Shown piece by piece: positions 1 to 8,289 of a stretch of DNA of 64,000 nucleotides (position 1 is its first letter; every line of letters begins with the position of its first letter). Both the position numbers and the translations under genes were made by a program. The stretch is from CALMEC01 sp964434425 (lineage in GTDB: Bacteria > Actinomycetota > Thermoleophilia > Miltoncostaeales > Miltoncostaeaceae). The notes under the pieces are model-generated. The model made no database searches. It was not told the DNA's origin and saw only the letters and a program-made list of their open reading frames with translations. The DNA is taken from positions 15,867 through 79,866 of the forward strand of contig CAYSVH010000014.1 of assembly GCA_964434425.1 (NCBI GenBank), read 5' to 3'.

Positions 1-367
1 TCGGAATGGTGGTGTCGCCGAACGGCACCCTCCGGACGGCGTCCCGGCAGGCCTCGTGGAAGGGGTCGTAGGCGAAGAACAGGTCGATGGGCGTCCGTCC
101 CCAGCCGACGCGGACCTGGCCGTGGCGGGTGACCGCCGGCAGGTGGACGTCGGGATCCACGTCGGCTCCGAGCGCCTCCAGGACGGCGAAGGTGCTCTCG
201 GCGAGGTCCGGGGCGGCGAAGACATTGACGTCGACGTCGATTGTGGAGCGGGGCTCGGCGTAGTAGGCGAGGGCCAGGGCGCCGCCGAAGGCGTGGGGGA
301 TGTCCGCGGTGAGGAGTGCTCGGGCGATGAGGACGATCTTCTCGTCCAATGCCGGCTCGCGCGTCAT
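1..367 (-). CDS. Nucleotidyltransferase-like protein (AbiEii-type toxin candidate), cut by window edge
   Basis: The gene reads leftward from an ATG at 367 and runs off the window, leaving about 122 N-terminal residues. Residues 28-32 (GGALA) and 40-47 (RSTIDVDV, with Asp44 and Asp46) look like the glycine-rich turn and the paired metal-binding aspartates of the nucleotidyltransferase fold; Asp95 in PIDLFF is a plausible third acidic residue. Its start overlaps the stop of the upstream gene by ATGA, so the two are translationally coupled. Such a pair resembles AbiEi/AbiEii or MNT/HEPN-type toxin-antitoxin modules. The fold is fairly clear; the toxin role is inference, and the C-terminus cannot be seen. 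Confidence 0.72.
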   Translation of the reverse strand, partial: MTREPALDEKIVLIARALLTADIPHAFGGALALAYYAEPRSTIDVDVNVFAAPDLAESTFAVLEALGADVDPDVHLPAVTRHGQVRVGWGRTPIDLFFAYDPFHEACRDAVRRVPFGDTTIP

Positions 368-846
368 GCCGGGGCGGATCGGATGCGCGGGAAGGCGGGC
401 GGATCGCGGCGCTCGCGCGGTGGGAGGTGGTCGGTCATGCGGAGGAGGTCGCGCAGTGCGTCACCTCGGGCGGAGGCGCTGATCCCCAGCCACTCGGTGG
501 CCGGTGCGAACGTGTCGGGAAGGTCAATCGCCGCGTGGCGGTCGAGTTCCTGTCGCAGCGCTCCAATGAGTCCCGCGGGAAGGGGACGGTCGTGGATGAG
601 GTCCTCGAGGATCCGGCGTGCGGCCAGCACCGTGTTGGGTGGGTCGACGGGGACCCCGCGGGCTTCGGCGCGTCGCCGGACGGTGTCACGATCGAAACGC
701 GTGCGTGCCCGCGACTCCGCGTGATCGAGCACCTCGTCCGTCAGCCGGCGGAAGGTCGCGAGCGTGCGACTGCGGGGTCCGCGCGGTGTGGTCACCGACT
801 CGCGGATCTCGTGCCGCCCGTCCTGTCGACTGACGATGTACGTCAT
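364..846 (-). CDS. Hypothetical protein coupled to the nucleotidyltransferase (antitoxin candidate)
   Basis: A 160-residue, highly charged protein of no family I can name with certainty. The N-terminus begins MTYIVSRQDG and continues with an Arg-rich stretch ending RSRTLATFRR, followed by predicted helices; no membrane segment or signal peptide is visible. It is the first gene of a two-gene unit: its TGA overlaps the ATG of the nucleotidyltransferase gene. I chose the ATG at 846 because a TAGTTT element lies 7 nt upstream (leaderless arrangement) inside a short palindrome that could be an autoregulatory operator. By position and charge it could be the antitoxin of a toxin-antitoxin pair, but the sequence does not prove this. 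Confidence 0.6.
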   Translation of the reverse strand: MTYIVSRQDGRHEIRESVTTPRGPRSRTLATFRRLTDEVLDHAESRARTRFDRDTVRRRAEARGVPVDPPNTVLAARRILEDLIHDRPLPAGLIGALRQELDRHAAIDLPDTFAPATEWLGISASARGDALRDLLRMTDHLPPRERRDPPAFPRIRSAPA

Positions 847-866
847 AGTGGGCAAACTACCACTAT
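845..866 (-). promoter_or_regulatory. Palindrome and -10 element at the start of the nucleotidyltransferase pair
   Basis: Seven-base inverted arms (ATAGTGG / CCACTAT) are separated by 8 nt and overlap the ATG at 846. On the minus strand a TAGTTT hexamer lies in the spacer, 7 nt before the ATG. A repressor bound here would cover both the -10 element and the start codon. Confidence 0.45.
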
Positions 867-1071
867 CCAAGCGGGATGGGGAGGGGAGAACACACATCGC
901 CTCGGATCGCGGCGCGAAATCGGGGTGGGGCATGATCGCGGCCGCGGGTATCCATCGCTCCTGGAAGCGGTGATTGCGGCATACCTCCCACAGGCGATGG
1001 GATCGTGGCACCCGGCTCCGGAATCCCGCCTGCGCGGAATCGCATGAGGGCGTCCATGCCATGATCGGCGC

Positions 1072-2274
1072 GTGAGAGGACCATCGCCGGCCCGGCATAT
1101 CGACGACGCGGAGCGCCGCCACCGGCTGGCCCGCCGGCATGCCCTCGCGGCGGCCCACCGCCTCGACGACCCCCTCGCCGTCGCCCGGGCCATGGTGGTG
1201 CTCCACGCCACCGAGGCGTCCACGGTCTACCTCTCGATCGCCGCCCGCACCGCAGGGGTCGCGGTCGCCGACATCGATCGCGCGCTGTACGAGGACCGCA
1301 GCATCGTGAAGCAGCTGGCCATGCGCCGGACCATGTTCGCCCTGCCCCGCGACCTCCTCCCGTTCGCCCGGGGAAGCGCGAGCGCGCGGGTGGCCGTCAC
1401 CGAGAGGAAGAGGATCGCGAAGGACCTCGTCGCATCGGGCATCACCGACGATCCCGACGCCTGGCTGGACCGTGCGGCCGATGCCGTCCGGGGAATCCTG
1501 GCCGACGAGGCCCTGCCGGCACAGGAGATCCGTCGGCGCTGCCCGTCCGAGATCGACGTGCGCGTGGACCCGGCACCCGGTTCGAAATGGGGAGGTGAGA
1601 CACCCGTCATGCCGCGGGTGCTGACGTGGCTCGGCGCGGAGGGATTCATCGTGCGTGGTGAGAACAGCGGCCACTGGCGCACGTCACGGCCGCGATGGCT
1701 CTCGACGGATGCCTGGCTCGGGCGGTCGATCGAGCCGATCGACGCCGACATCGGCTATGCGGAGCTGATCCGCCGCTGGCTCGCGACCTTCGGCCCGGGG
1801 ACCGAGAACGACATCGTGTGGTGGCTGGGCGGGACGAAGACCATCGTGCGCCGCGCCCTGGCGGACCTCGGCGCGGCGGCCGTGTCGCTGGACGCGGGCA
1901 CCGTCGGATGGGTGCTTCCCGACGATCTGGATCCCGTACCGGAGCCCGAGCCCTGGGTCGCCCTCCTCCCGACGCTGGATCCGACGACCATGGGATGGAA
2001 GGAACGTGACTTCTACCTCGATCCGGCCCTGACGCCGCTCCTGTTCGACTCGGTCGGAAACGCGGGGACCACGGCGTGGGTGGACGGCAGGGTCGTGGGG
2101 TGCTGGGTCCAGGACGACGACGGTCGCGTCGTTCCCGTACCGTCGGTCGACCTGCACGGGGACGCGCGCACCGCGCTCGACGACGCGGCAGCGCGGCTCA
2201 CCGAGTGGCTCGACGGTGTCGTGATCACCAACGTCTACAGGTCACAGCAGATGAAGGGCGCGAAGCTGCCCTGA
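1072..2274 (+). CDS. Winged-helix DNA-binding protein, YcaQ/AlkZ-like (HTH_42 family)
   Basis: The 400-residue length and layout match the HTH_42 family, which includes DNA glycosylases that unhook interstrand crosslinks (AlkZ/YcaQ) as well as many uncharacterised members. The segment QLAMRRTMFALPRD near residues 83-96 is a hallmark, followed by repeated winged-helix units and a C-terminal stretch containing VVGCWVQDDDGRVV. I cannot place the catalytic QxQ/QxD residues of proven glycosylases, so the activity is open. The start is GTG at 1072; a CATGAT hexamer sits 6 nt upstream and there is no Shine-Dalgarno sequence. It is convergent with pgl, 23 bp apart. Confidence 0.8.
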   Translation: MRGPSPARHIDDAERRHRLARRHALAAAHRLDDPLAVARAMVVLHATEASTVYLSIAARTAGVAVADIDRALYEDRSIVKQLAMRRTMFALPRDLLPFARGSASARVAVTERKRIAKDLVASGITDDPDAWLDRAADAVRGILADEALPAQEIRRRCPSEIDVRVDPAPGSKWGGETPVMPRVLTWLGAEGFIVRGENSGHWRTSRPRWLSTDAWLGRSIEPIDADIGYAELIRRWLATFGPGTENDIVWWLGGTKTIVRRALADLGAAAVSLDAGTVGWVLPDDLDPVPEPEPWVALLPTLDPTTMGWKERDFYLDPALTPLLFDSVGNAGTTAWVDGRVVGCWVQDDDGRVVPVPSVDLHGDARTALDDAAARLTEWLDGVVITNVYRSQQMKGAKLP

Positions 2275-2297
2275 GAGGGGGCGCCCGCCGAGAATGT

Positions 2298-3014
2298 TCA
2301 GATCGGCTGGTCCGTGTGCAGCTCGGTGCCGTTCGGCTCGACCAGCGTGATGGGCCAGTCGACGGTTCGCTCCCCGTCGAGCAGCCGGATGAGCGCCTCC
2401 CGCTTCGCCGGACCCGTCGCGAGGATGAGGCGGCGCCGGGCGGCGTTGATGGTCTGAAGCGTCAGGCTGACACGCTCCCGCGGCGGTCGGGGCGCCCCGA
2501 TGACCGGGACGACGACGGGATCGGACGTGACGGGCTCGAGATGGGCGTCACGGGGGAAGAGCGACGCCGTGTGACCGTCCTCCCCGACGCCGAGGATCAC
2601 CAGGTCGAGCACCGGTGACGGGCCGTCCCCGGGAAGGGCGCCGCGCAGGCGGTCGGCATAGTCGTGGGCGGCCTGCGTCACGGGGAGCGCCGTATGCACG
2701 AGCTCGAGCGGGTTCGGACCGCTTCGGTTCAGCCGATCGAGCAGCGTGGTCATGACGATGTGCGCGTTCGCCTGAGGGCTGATGGGTGGTACGTGGCGTT
2801 CGTCGCCCAGCCAGATGCGGACGCCGGACCAGTCGTCGATCGCCTCCGCGATGCTCCGGTACATCGCCGCCGGAGTGGAGCCGCCCGCCACCGCGATGTG
2901 GCACGCGGCGTCGGGGGACCGCCTCTCCCGGATGACCTCGACCACCGTGCGGGCGCCGTTCTCCGCGGCCTGCGCTGCGGAGGAGGCCCGCACCATTCGG
3001 ATGTCGGACGACAT
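2298..3014 (-). CDS. pgl: 6-phosphogluconolactonase
   Basis: A 238-residue protein of the usual length for this family. It hydrolyses 6-phosphoglucono-1,5-lactone to 6-phosphogluconate in the oxidative pentose phosphate pathway. Visible family motifs are the early AVAGGSTPAAMY substrate loop, IWLGDERHVP, and LGVGEDGHTASLFP, followed by RVSLT and ILATG. The ATG at 3014 shares one base with the TGA of the upstream reductase-like gene (TGATG), so translation is probably coupled. Other pathway genes in the window, pgi and gnd, lie 11-14 kb away; no zwf is present. Confidence 0.93.
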   Translation of the reverse strand: MSSDIRMVRASSAAQAAENGARTVVEVIRERRSPDAACHIAVAGGSTPAAMYRSIAEAIDDWSGVRIWLGDERHVPPISPQANAHIVMTTLLDRLNRSGPNPLELVHTALPVTQAAHDYADRLRGALPGDGPSPVLDLVILGVGEDGHTASLFPRDAHLEPVTSDPVVVPVIGAPRPPRERVSLTLQTINAARRRLILATGPAKREALIRLLDGERTVDWPITLVEPNGTELHTDQPI

Positions 3015-3796
3015 CACGACACCTCCACGATGTCCGGTGTGGTCCGGTCGGGTGGCGACGGCCCCTTCGCACGGACACCGCACGTGTAGCGCAGGACGAT
3101 CAGGCCCTCGTCCTCGAGGACCGCGTGCAGCTCGAGTCCCACGGGCGGAACGGGGCCGGAGACGAGGCCGGGACCGTCTCCCAGCAGCCGCGGCGCGACG
3201 GACAGGCAGAACTCGTCGATGTGATCGGCGTCGAGGAAGGTCCGGATGGTGGACGGCCCGCCCTCGAGCACCGCTCGCCGGTGGCCGCGCTCCCAGAGCG
3301 CGCGGCATGCGGCGCCGACGTCGAGGGGAGCGTCGACGATGATGAGGTCTGCGCGCTCGCCCACGCGTTCGCGGGCGCGCAGATCGGCGTCGGCGGTCGT
3401 AATGACAAGGGTGTGCTCGGACGCCTCCGTGAAGAGCGGTGCCTCGAGGTCGAGGTCGAGCGACTGCGAGACGACGGCGATCGGCGGCACCGGCGATGCG
3501 CCGCGCTCCCTCCGCCAGGCGACGAGCTCCGGGGTGAGACGGGATGGCCCGTAGCCCTCGCGCCGTGCCGTCTCGGCTCCGACGACGACCACGTCGGCAA
3601 GGGCGCGGTTGGCCAGGAACACCCGGCGGTCGGCGGACGAGCTCAGCGGTCCGGACCGTCCGTCGACGGCGATCCGCCCGTCGAGGCTCTGGACCATGAC
3701 CACCCTCACCGCCAGTCGCCGTCCGGGGGCGGGCCCGTCCGCGAGGGCGTCGAGGACGGAGATCTCACACGGTGGCGCCGGGTGAAGACGTCGCAT
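3014..3796 (-). CDS. RibD C-terminal / dihydrofolate-reductase-fold pyrimidine reductase family protein
   Basis: A 260-residue protein of the RibD_C family, whose best-known members reduce 5-amino-6-ribosylaminouracil 5'-phosphate with NADPH in riboflavin synthesis. Visible signatures are VVMVQSLDGRIAVDGRSG (about residues 27-44), then ADVVVVGAETARREGYGPSR, and the later LEGGPSTIRTFL and DEFCLSVAPRLLG. There is no RibD deaminase domain and no rib operon nearby, so the true substrate is uncertain. The ATG at 3796 was chosen because homology-like sequence begins soon after it; an open frame continues upstream but is compositionally unlike protein. It is coupled to pgl by TGATG. Confidence 0.82.
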   Translation of the reverse strand: MRRLHPAPPCEISVLDALADGPAPGRRLAVRVVMVQSLDGRIAVDGRSGPLSSSADRRVFLANRALADVVVVGAETARREGYGPSRLTPELVAWRRERGASPVPPIAVVSQSLDLDLEAPLFTEASEHTLVITTADADLRARERVGERADLIIVDAPLDVGAACRALWERGHRRAVLEGGPSTIRTFLDADHIDEFCLSVAPRLLGDGPGLVSGPVPPVGLELHAVLEDEGLIVLRYTCGVRAKGPSPPDRTTPDIVEVS

Positions 3797-3905
3797 ACGC
3801 CTGAGTGTGCCGGGTTCGGCCGCCCGATGCCGGTTTCCGCGGTCGCGGGAATCGGCGCCCATGTGCTCGGACGTCCTCCCGGATCGTCCGGCGCAGCGTG
3901 TGCGA

Positions 3906-4280
3906 TCAGATGCGGATCGAGGCCTCCGTCCCGGCTCGGACCTCGACCACGATCGTCCCGGCGACCCTCGGTGCGGTCGATGCGGCCGCCTCGTCGCGGG
4001 TGAGGACGGCGACGCGCACGCCGCGTGCCATGGCGTCCGCACAGAAGGCCACGACGGCGCGGTCGCCCGCACCGGTCAGATCGATGAGACGGGAGACGTC
4101 GATGAGGACATCGGAGGCGCCCACGCTGTGGCCGCGAAGCTCGGCCGAGAGACGCGGACCGTCGATCGAGCCGACCTCACCGCGCAGGCGGATGGTGTGA
4201 AGGCCACGCGGATCGACGGTCGACGAGGCGATGATGGTCGACGCGGATCGGTTGCCGGGGACGGCGGTCATGTTCGTCAT
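3906..4280 (-). CDS. STAS-domain protein (anti-sigma factor antagonist-like)
   Basis: A 124-residue single-domain protein. The pattern LHTIRLRGEVGSIDGPRL followed by VLIDVSRLIDLTGAGDRAVV and ARGVRVAVLT is the beta-alpha sandwich of STAS proteins such as SpoIIAA. In classical members the loop reads D-S-S-G and its serine is phosphorylated by an anti-sigma kinase; here it reads D-L-T-G, so a threonine occupies that position. No anti-sigma kinase or sigma factor lies nearby. The start at 4280 is an ATG; a second ATG three codons on is possible. The role in partner switching is inferred. Confidence 0.75.
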   Translation of the reverse strand: MTNMTAVPGNRSASTIIASSTVDPRGLHTIRLRGEVGSIDGPRLSAELRGHSVGASDVLIDVSRLIDLTGAGDRAVVAFCADAMARGVRVAVLTRDEAAASTAPRVAGTIVVEVRAGTEASIRI

Positions 4281-4354
4281 TGCGGGCTCCGGGCTCGGTG
4301 TACGAACATTGTCGGCAGGGCGGGCCTCGGAGTGGAGGCCCGTGTGCGACCTCG

Positions 4355-5500
4355 TCAGTCGGCGACGGTGTTCTGGGAGACCTCGGCGTCCTGCGCCGTC
4401 GACGCCGCGACGAGGGCGGGATCCGCCTGCGCGTTGATCGAGGCGCCGAGCAGCACGATGTAGAACGTGATCCAGAGCCACATGAGGAGCACGACCACGG
4501 CCGTGAGGCTGCCGTAGGTCGCGCTGTAGTTCGAGATGTTCGACGTGTAGTACGAGAAGCCGAACGACGCGATCAGCCAGATGCCGGTCGCCGTGATGGC
4601 ACCGGGGGACCGCCACGAGGTGCGCTCGCTCGTGTCCGGACCGACCCGGTAGAGGGTGGTGAGCGCGACGAGGAGCATCGCCACGAGGAGCACCCAGCGC
4701 AGGCGCCCGATCATGGCCCAGGTGGCGCCGTCCAGATTCACCGCACGCTGGACGGCCGGGAACACGGCCACGATGCCGATCAGGCAGACGCCGCCGACGA
4801 TGAGGGCGGCGGTCAGGCCAAGGGCGATACCGCGCCGTGCGGCGAAGGGACGGCGGTCCTGGATCCCGTAGGCGACGTTCAGCGCACGCATGAGGTTGCC
4901 CACCGCGCTGGATGCGCCCCAGAGGGCCACGGCCAGGGCCGCCACGAGGCCGAACGAGAGCGATCCCGCCGAGACCGTCGCCAGTGCTTCGACCTGCTCG
5001 AGCACCAGCTGCCGCGCGACCTCGGGCACGGCCTCCGACAGACGCTCCGCGTGACTCTGGATCGTCGAGGCGTCGGCCACCAGCCCGTAGATCATGATCG
5101 TGGCGATGATCCCCGGGAACAGCGAGGTGAAGGCGTAGAAGGCGACACCGGCGGCCAGGAGGGTGAGCTGCCGCTCCTGGCTCGTCGCCCATGCACGCTT
5201 GATGACGGCGGGCCAGGGCGCCCGTGCCGAGAGGGTCGCGTCACCGTCCGCATCGGTTGAGGAGGGGGTGCCCTCCGCCCCGAGCCCGGCGGGAGAGGGC
5301 GCTTCGCCGGGTACCTCATGCGCCGAAGGGGGGGCCCGCGTCGGATTCGGCGCGTTGGTCGCGGACATGCGGACCCCCGAGGTCGTCGGAGCATCCCCGT
5401 GTGCGGAGTGGTCGCGCGACCCGCGCCGGGTCGCGCGAAACAGCCGGATGACTCCGACCACGATCGCCCAGCGCAGGATGCGCCGGAGCCATCGGGTCAT
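4355..5500 (-). CDS. YihY/virulence factor BrkB family membrane protein
   Basis: A 381-residue inner-membrane protein. The first 95 or so residues are hydrophilic and rich in Pro, Ala and charged residues. The family domain follows with ERQLTLLAAGVAFYAFTSLFPGIIATIMI, the signature of YihY/BrkB, then about five more hydrophobic segments, including GFSYYTSNISNYSATYGSLTAVVVLLMWLWITFYIVLLGASINA, the conserved C-terminal motif. The function of the family is not settled. The start codon overlaps the stop of the cupin gene by ATGA, so the two form an operon. The long cytoplasmic extension is unusual but common in actinobacterial members. Confidence 0.9.
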   Translation of the reverse strand: MTRWLRRILRWAIVVGVIRLFRATRRGSRDHSAHGDAPTTSGVRMSATNAPNPTRAPPSAHEVPGEAPSPAGLGAEGTPSSTDADGDATLSARAPWPAVIKRAWATSQERQLTLLAAGVAFYAFTSLFPGIIATIMIYGLVADASTIQSHAERLSEAVPEVARQLVLEQVEALATVSAGSLSFGLVAALAVALWGASSAVGNLMRALNVAYGIQDRRPFAARRGIALGLTAALIVGGVCLIGIVAVFPAVQRAVNLDGATWAMIGRLRWVLLVAMLLVALTTLYRVGPDTSERTSWRSPGAITATGIWLIASFGFSYYTSNISNYSATYGSLTAVVVLLMWLWITFYIVLLGASINAQADPALVAASTAQDAEVSQNTVAD

Positions 5501-5898
5501 GCGGAGGCGTCCCCGTCGGCCCAGAAGTCCGGCAGGAGCTCGCCGTCCTTCGGGTGGTGTGCACCGAAGACGATGAACTCCATACCGTCGGCGCCGGCCT
5601 CGAAACGCCGGGCGACCGTCGCCCCGATGCGGACGATGTCACCCTTTGTCAGAGCGACGAGATCATCGTCCAGCTGCACGCGCCCGTCGCCGGCCAGGAC
5701 CATGCAGATCTCCTCGGCGTTCTCGTGGCGGTGCCCGAAACCCTGTCGCCTGCCCGGCTTCAGACGATGGACCGCGAGGCCTGTCTGGGTCATCTGGAGC
5801 GTCGCCGTGGCGAAGCGGGCCTCCTGCCGGTCCTGTGCACCGACCTGAGGAGCCATGTCCTCGATGTCCTCGACGTTCGCCTTCGTGTAATCGCTCAT
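5497..5898 (-). CDS. Cupin-domain protein
   Basis: A 133-residue single cupin. Motif 1 is seen as FGHRHENAEEICMVLAGDGRV (His, His and Glu metal ligands, with His77 and Glu82 approximate) and motif 2 as GDIVRIGATVARRFEAGADGMEF. The second motif lacks the usual histidine, so metal binding may be weak. It probably binds or isomerises a small molecule; no substrate can be named. It is the first gene of a two-gene unit with the YihY gene. About 290 bp upstream (5899-6192) hold no gene I can support. Confidence 0.8.
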   Translation of the reverse strand: MSDYTKANVEDIEDMAPQVGAQDRQEARFATATLQMTQTGLAVHRLKPGRRQGFGHRHENAEEICMVLAGDGRVQLDDDLVALTKGDIVRIGATVARRFEAGADGMEFIVFGAHHPKDGELLPDFWADGDASA

Positions 5899-6192
5899 GG
5901 CAGACCCCCGTTCGTGGTGTGACGGGAGTCATAGCGCATCGCCATCGTGGCCCGGCCCGTGTGCGGTCCGGATGCTTCGGATGTCTGGCCATCCGCCCGT
6001 TTCCTCGGCGTGCGGCCGCCCCACCCCATGAGCTTCGCGGTCCACCGGTGTTCGCGAACGCGGGCTTCTCGATCGCTGGAACCACGGACGCCGTGGCGAG
6101 TGAACGCCGGCGCATCATCATGAGGCGGATGCCGTCTCTCTGATACCCCGGGGTGGGCGCGAGGACGCGGGGCGACTCATCACGGGTGCATC

Positions 6193-7041
6193 TCAGGGGA
6201 GGGACCAGTACCCGTCCGGCCCGACCGGGGTGAAGTCCGCCGTCGCCCGCAGTTCGGATCGCGCCTCCTGCTCGTCGGCGTCACAGAGGGCGACCACCTC
6301 GACGGTGGCGAGGGGGAAGGGCGCCCACTCGAGGGCATCGCGGACCGACCCGGCGGCGGGACGGAGCTCGAGGTCGGGAGCGAGGTTGGCGACGGCCATC
6401 TCGTACGACTCACGCGGCTGGAACCCCGGTGCCGATATCCGGCGCCCGTCGGAGCGGCGGCGGAACTCGAGTGACGGACACGTGTACCGCATGCCCTTCT
6501 CCCACGGTGCCAGGCGTGCACCCTGCGCGAGCGCCTCGGGGGAGGGCGCGCGCGCGGCGTCCATGTCATCGGCGAGCGTGTCCGCCGTCACCTGCGTCGC
6601 CGCCTGTCGTTCGACCTCGTCCGGGTCGAGCCCCGCGTCGACGGCCGCGGCGCGGATCGTGGCCGGGTCGTCCGCCGACTCCCCCGCGAAGTGCCGTACC
6701 CGAAGGGCGCGCGTGATGAGCACGAGAGCCTCAGGCGAGGTGAAGCCGGCCGCGGTGATGGCGCGACAGGCGGGAATGGAGGCCGACAGGCGGGTGCGCG
6801 GCGTGCGGTCGATGGGCATGCCGTGGCGATCACCGAGGTTGCGATAGCCGTTCGTCAGCATCTGCGGGGTGAGGCCACGGGCTGCGAGGTCCTCGGTGCG
6901 CTCCGCCAGGCCCACCAGTCGGATCTGCCACGTTGCGTGGGCGCCGAGCCGCCATTCGAGCATGCGAAGGAGCGGCTCGGCGCTGAACGCGTACGGGCAG
7001 ATGGGGTCGGTGTAGTGGGTGATGTCGATGTGTTCGGCCAT
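6193..7041 (-). CDS. DsbA-family thioredoxin-fold protein (FrnE/HCCA isomerase-like)
   Basis: A 282-residue cytoplasmic protein starting MAEHIDITHYTDPICPYAF. The thioredoxin active site reads C-P-Y-A with a single cysteine, rather than CxxC, which fits 2-hydroxychromene-2-carboxylate isomerase or glutathione-transferase-kappa-like members more than disulfide oxidases. ALRVRHFAGE and DPDEVERQAAT in the middle belong to the inserted helical domain; the C-terminal part contains APGFQPRESYEMAVANLAP. No signal peptide is visible. The start at 7041 is an ATG. One MITE-like repeat separates it from the divergently transcribed polymerase gene, where promoters of both should lie. Confidence 0.75.
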   Translation of the reverse strand: MAEHIDITHYTDPICPYAFSAEPLLRMLEWRLGAHATWQIRLVGLAERTEDLAARGLTPQMLTNGYRNLGDRHGMPIDRTPRTRLSASIPACRAITAAGFTSPEALVLITRALRVRHFAGESADDPATIRAAAVDAGLDPDEVERQAATQVTADTLADDMDAARAPSPEALAQGARLAPWEKGMRYTCPSLEFRRRSDGRRISAPGFQPRESYEMAVANLAPDLELRPAAGSVRDALEWAPFPLATVEVVALCDADEQEARSELRATADFTPVGPDGYWSLP

Positions 7042-7060
7042 GTGGCGAGGATACCCAGGA

Positions 7061-7194
7061 GATGGCCGGTTCCGCGGGATCGTGGATACGGGTGCGTCAC
7101 CGGTGGATGCGGGGCCGTCGGGTCGATCCACCCACCCCGCCCTGGCCGGCCGCCGGGGCACACACAACGCCGCGAGGCCGTGGAATCAGCCATC
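7061..7194 (-). repeat. MITE-like intergenic repeat, copy 1 (134 bp)
   Basis: Read on the minus strand it begins GATGGCTGATTCCACGG and ends with the inverse of GATGGCCGGTTCCGCGG. The inner part has CGCATCCACCGGTGACGCAC, shared with the other copies at 16919-17419, 35864-36056 and 45004-45163. It is the shortest copy and lies between two divergent genes. Confidence 0.7.
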
Positions 7195-7223
7195 GCGGCC
7201 CGGGAGCGCTACATTGACGGCCC

Positions 7224-8237
7224 ATGGCACCGTCACGACGATCATCGGGATCGCGGGATCGGTACGGAGAGCCGGTCGAGATCACGGTCGGGCCGCGGGT
7301 CGTCCGCCTCTCGAGCCCCGAGCGCGTCTACTTCACGGCGCGGGGCGAGACGAAACGTGACCTGGCCGACTACTACCTGGCGGTGGGTGACGGCATCGTC
7401 AGGGCGCTCCGTGAGCGACCGTGCATGCTGCACCGCTTCCCCGACGGTGCGGCCGGCAAGAAGGTCCACCAGAAGCGCATCCCCCGCGGTGCCCCGGACT
7501 GGGTGGAGACCGTGCGCCTGCATTTCCCGCGGTACGACCTGTACGCGGACGAACTGTGCGTCACCGAGCTGGGGAGCGTCATCTGGGCGGTACAGATGTC
7601 CACGGTCGAGTTCCACCCGTGGAACTCCCGGCGTGCCGACACCGAGCGGCCGGACGAATGGCGCATCGACATCGATCCGATGCCGGACGCGTCGTTCGCC
7701 CGTGTACGCCGGGTCGCGCACGTCGTCCATGAGGTGCTCGACGAGCTCGGAGCCGTGGGCTGGCCCAAGACCTCGGGCGGCCGGGGGCTCCACGTATACG
7801 TCCGTATCCGCCCCGACCACGGATTCCGCGACCTGCGCCGTGCCGCGCGCGCCTTCGCCCGTGAGGTCGAACGCCGGCTACCGGGTGAGGCCACCACGAC
7901 ATGGTGGCGGAGGGACCGCGATCCGGCGGCGGTGTTCGTCGACTACAACCAGAACACGCGTGACCACACCATCGCCTCCGCGTACTCCGTCCGCGGGAAT
8001 CCCGAGGGGACCGTCTCAGCGCCGTTCGCATGGGACGAGCTGGACGGCATCGATCCGGGGGCCTTCACCATCGCGACCATGCCCCAGCGCTTCGCCGAGC
8101 TGGGCGATCTGCACGAGGGGATCGACGACGCCGTCTTCGACATCCGGGTCCTGCTCGACTGGGCCGATCGGGACGAGGCGGACGTCGGCGTCGATCCCTC
8201 CGACGACGCCGACGGACCCGGGTCGCTCTCCGTGTAG
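7224..8237 (+). CDS. LigD-type polymerase domain protein (stand-alone primase-polymerase, NHEJ family)
   Basis: A 337-residue protein corresponding to the polymerase domain of bacterial LigD (archaeo-eukaryotic primase superfamily). The metal-binding DxD lies in RIDIDPMPD (about residues 147-155). Also visible are EFHPWNS, SGGRGLHVYV, and FVDYNQNTRDHTIASAYSVR near residue 237, all hallmarks. No ligase or nuclease domain is fused, and no ku gene is in the window, as in mycobacterial PolD1/PolD2. It may act in end joining, gap filling or base-excision repair. The start ATG at 7224 lies 8 nt after a TACATT element. An SEC-C protein follows 52 bp downstream in the same direction. Confidence 0.9.
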   Translation: MAPSRRSSGSRDRYGEPVEITVGPRVVRLSSPERVYFTARGETKRDLADYYLAVGDGIVRALRERPCMLHRFPDGAAGKKVHQKRIPRGAPDWVETVRLHFPRYDLYADELCVTELGSVIWAVQMSTVEFHPWNSRRADTERPDEWRIDIDPMPDASFARVRRVAHVVHEVLDELGAVGWPKTSGGRGLHVYVRIRPDHGFRDLRRAARAFAREVERRLPGEATTTWWRRDRDPAAVFVDYNQNTRDHTIASAYSVRGNPEGTVSAPFAWDELDGIDPGAFTIATMPQRFAELGDLHEGIDDAVFDIRVLLDWADRDEADVGVDPSDDADGPGSLSV

Positions 8238-8289
8238 CGACCTCCCCCGTCGGCGAGGATGTCCGGAGGCGTTTGGGTAACCTGCGCAC

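Noticed and set aside
5899..6192. Small genes in the gap between the cupin and DsbA-like genes
   Set aside because: The open frames there have no start signals, no motif and arginine-rich shadow composition.
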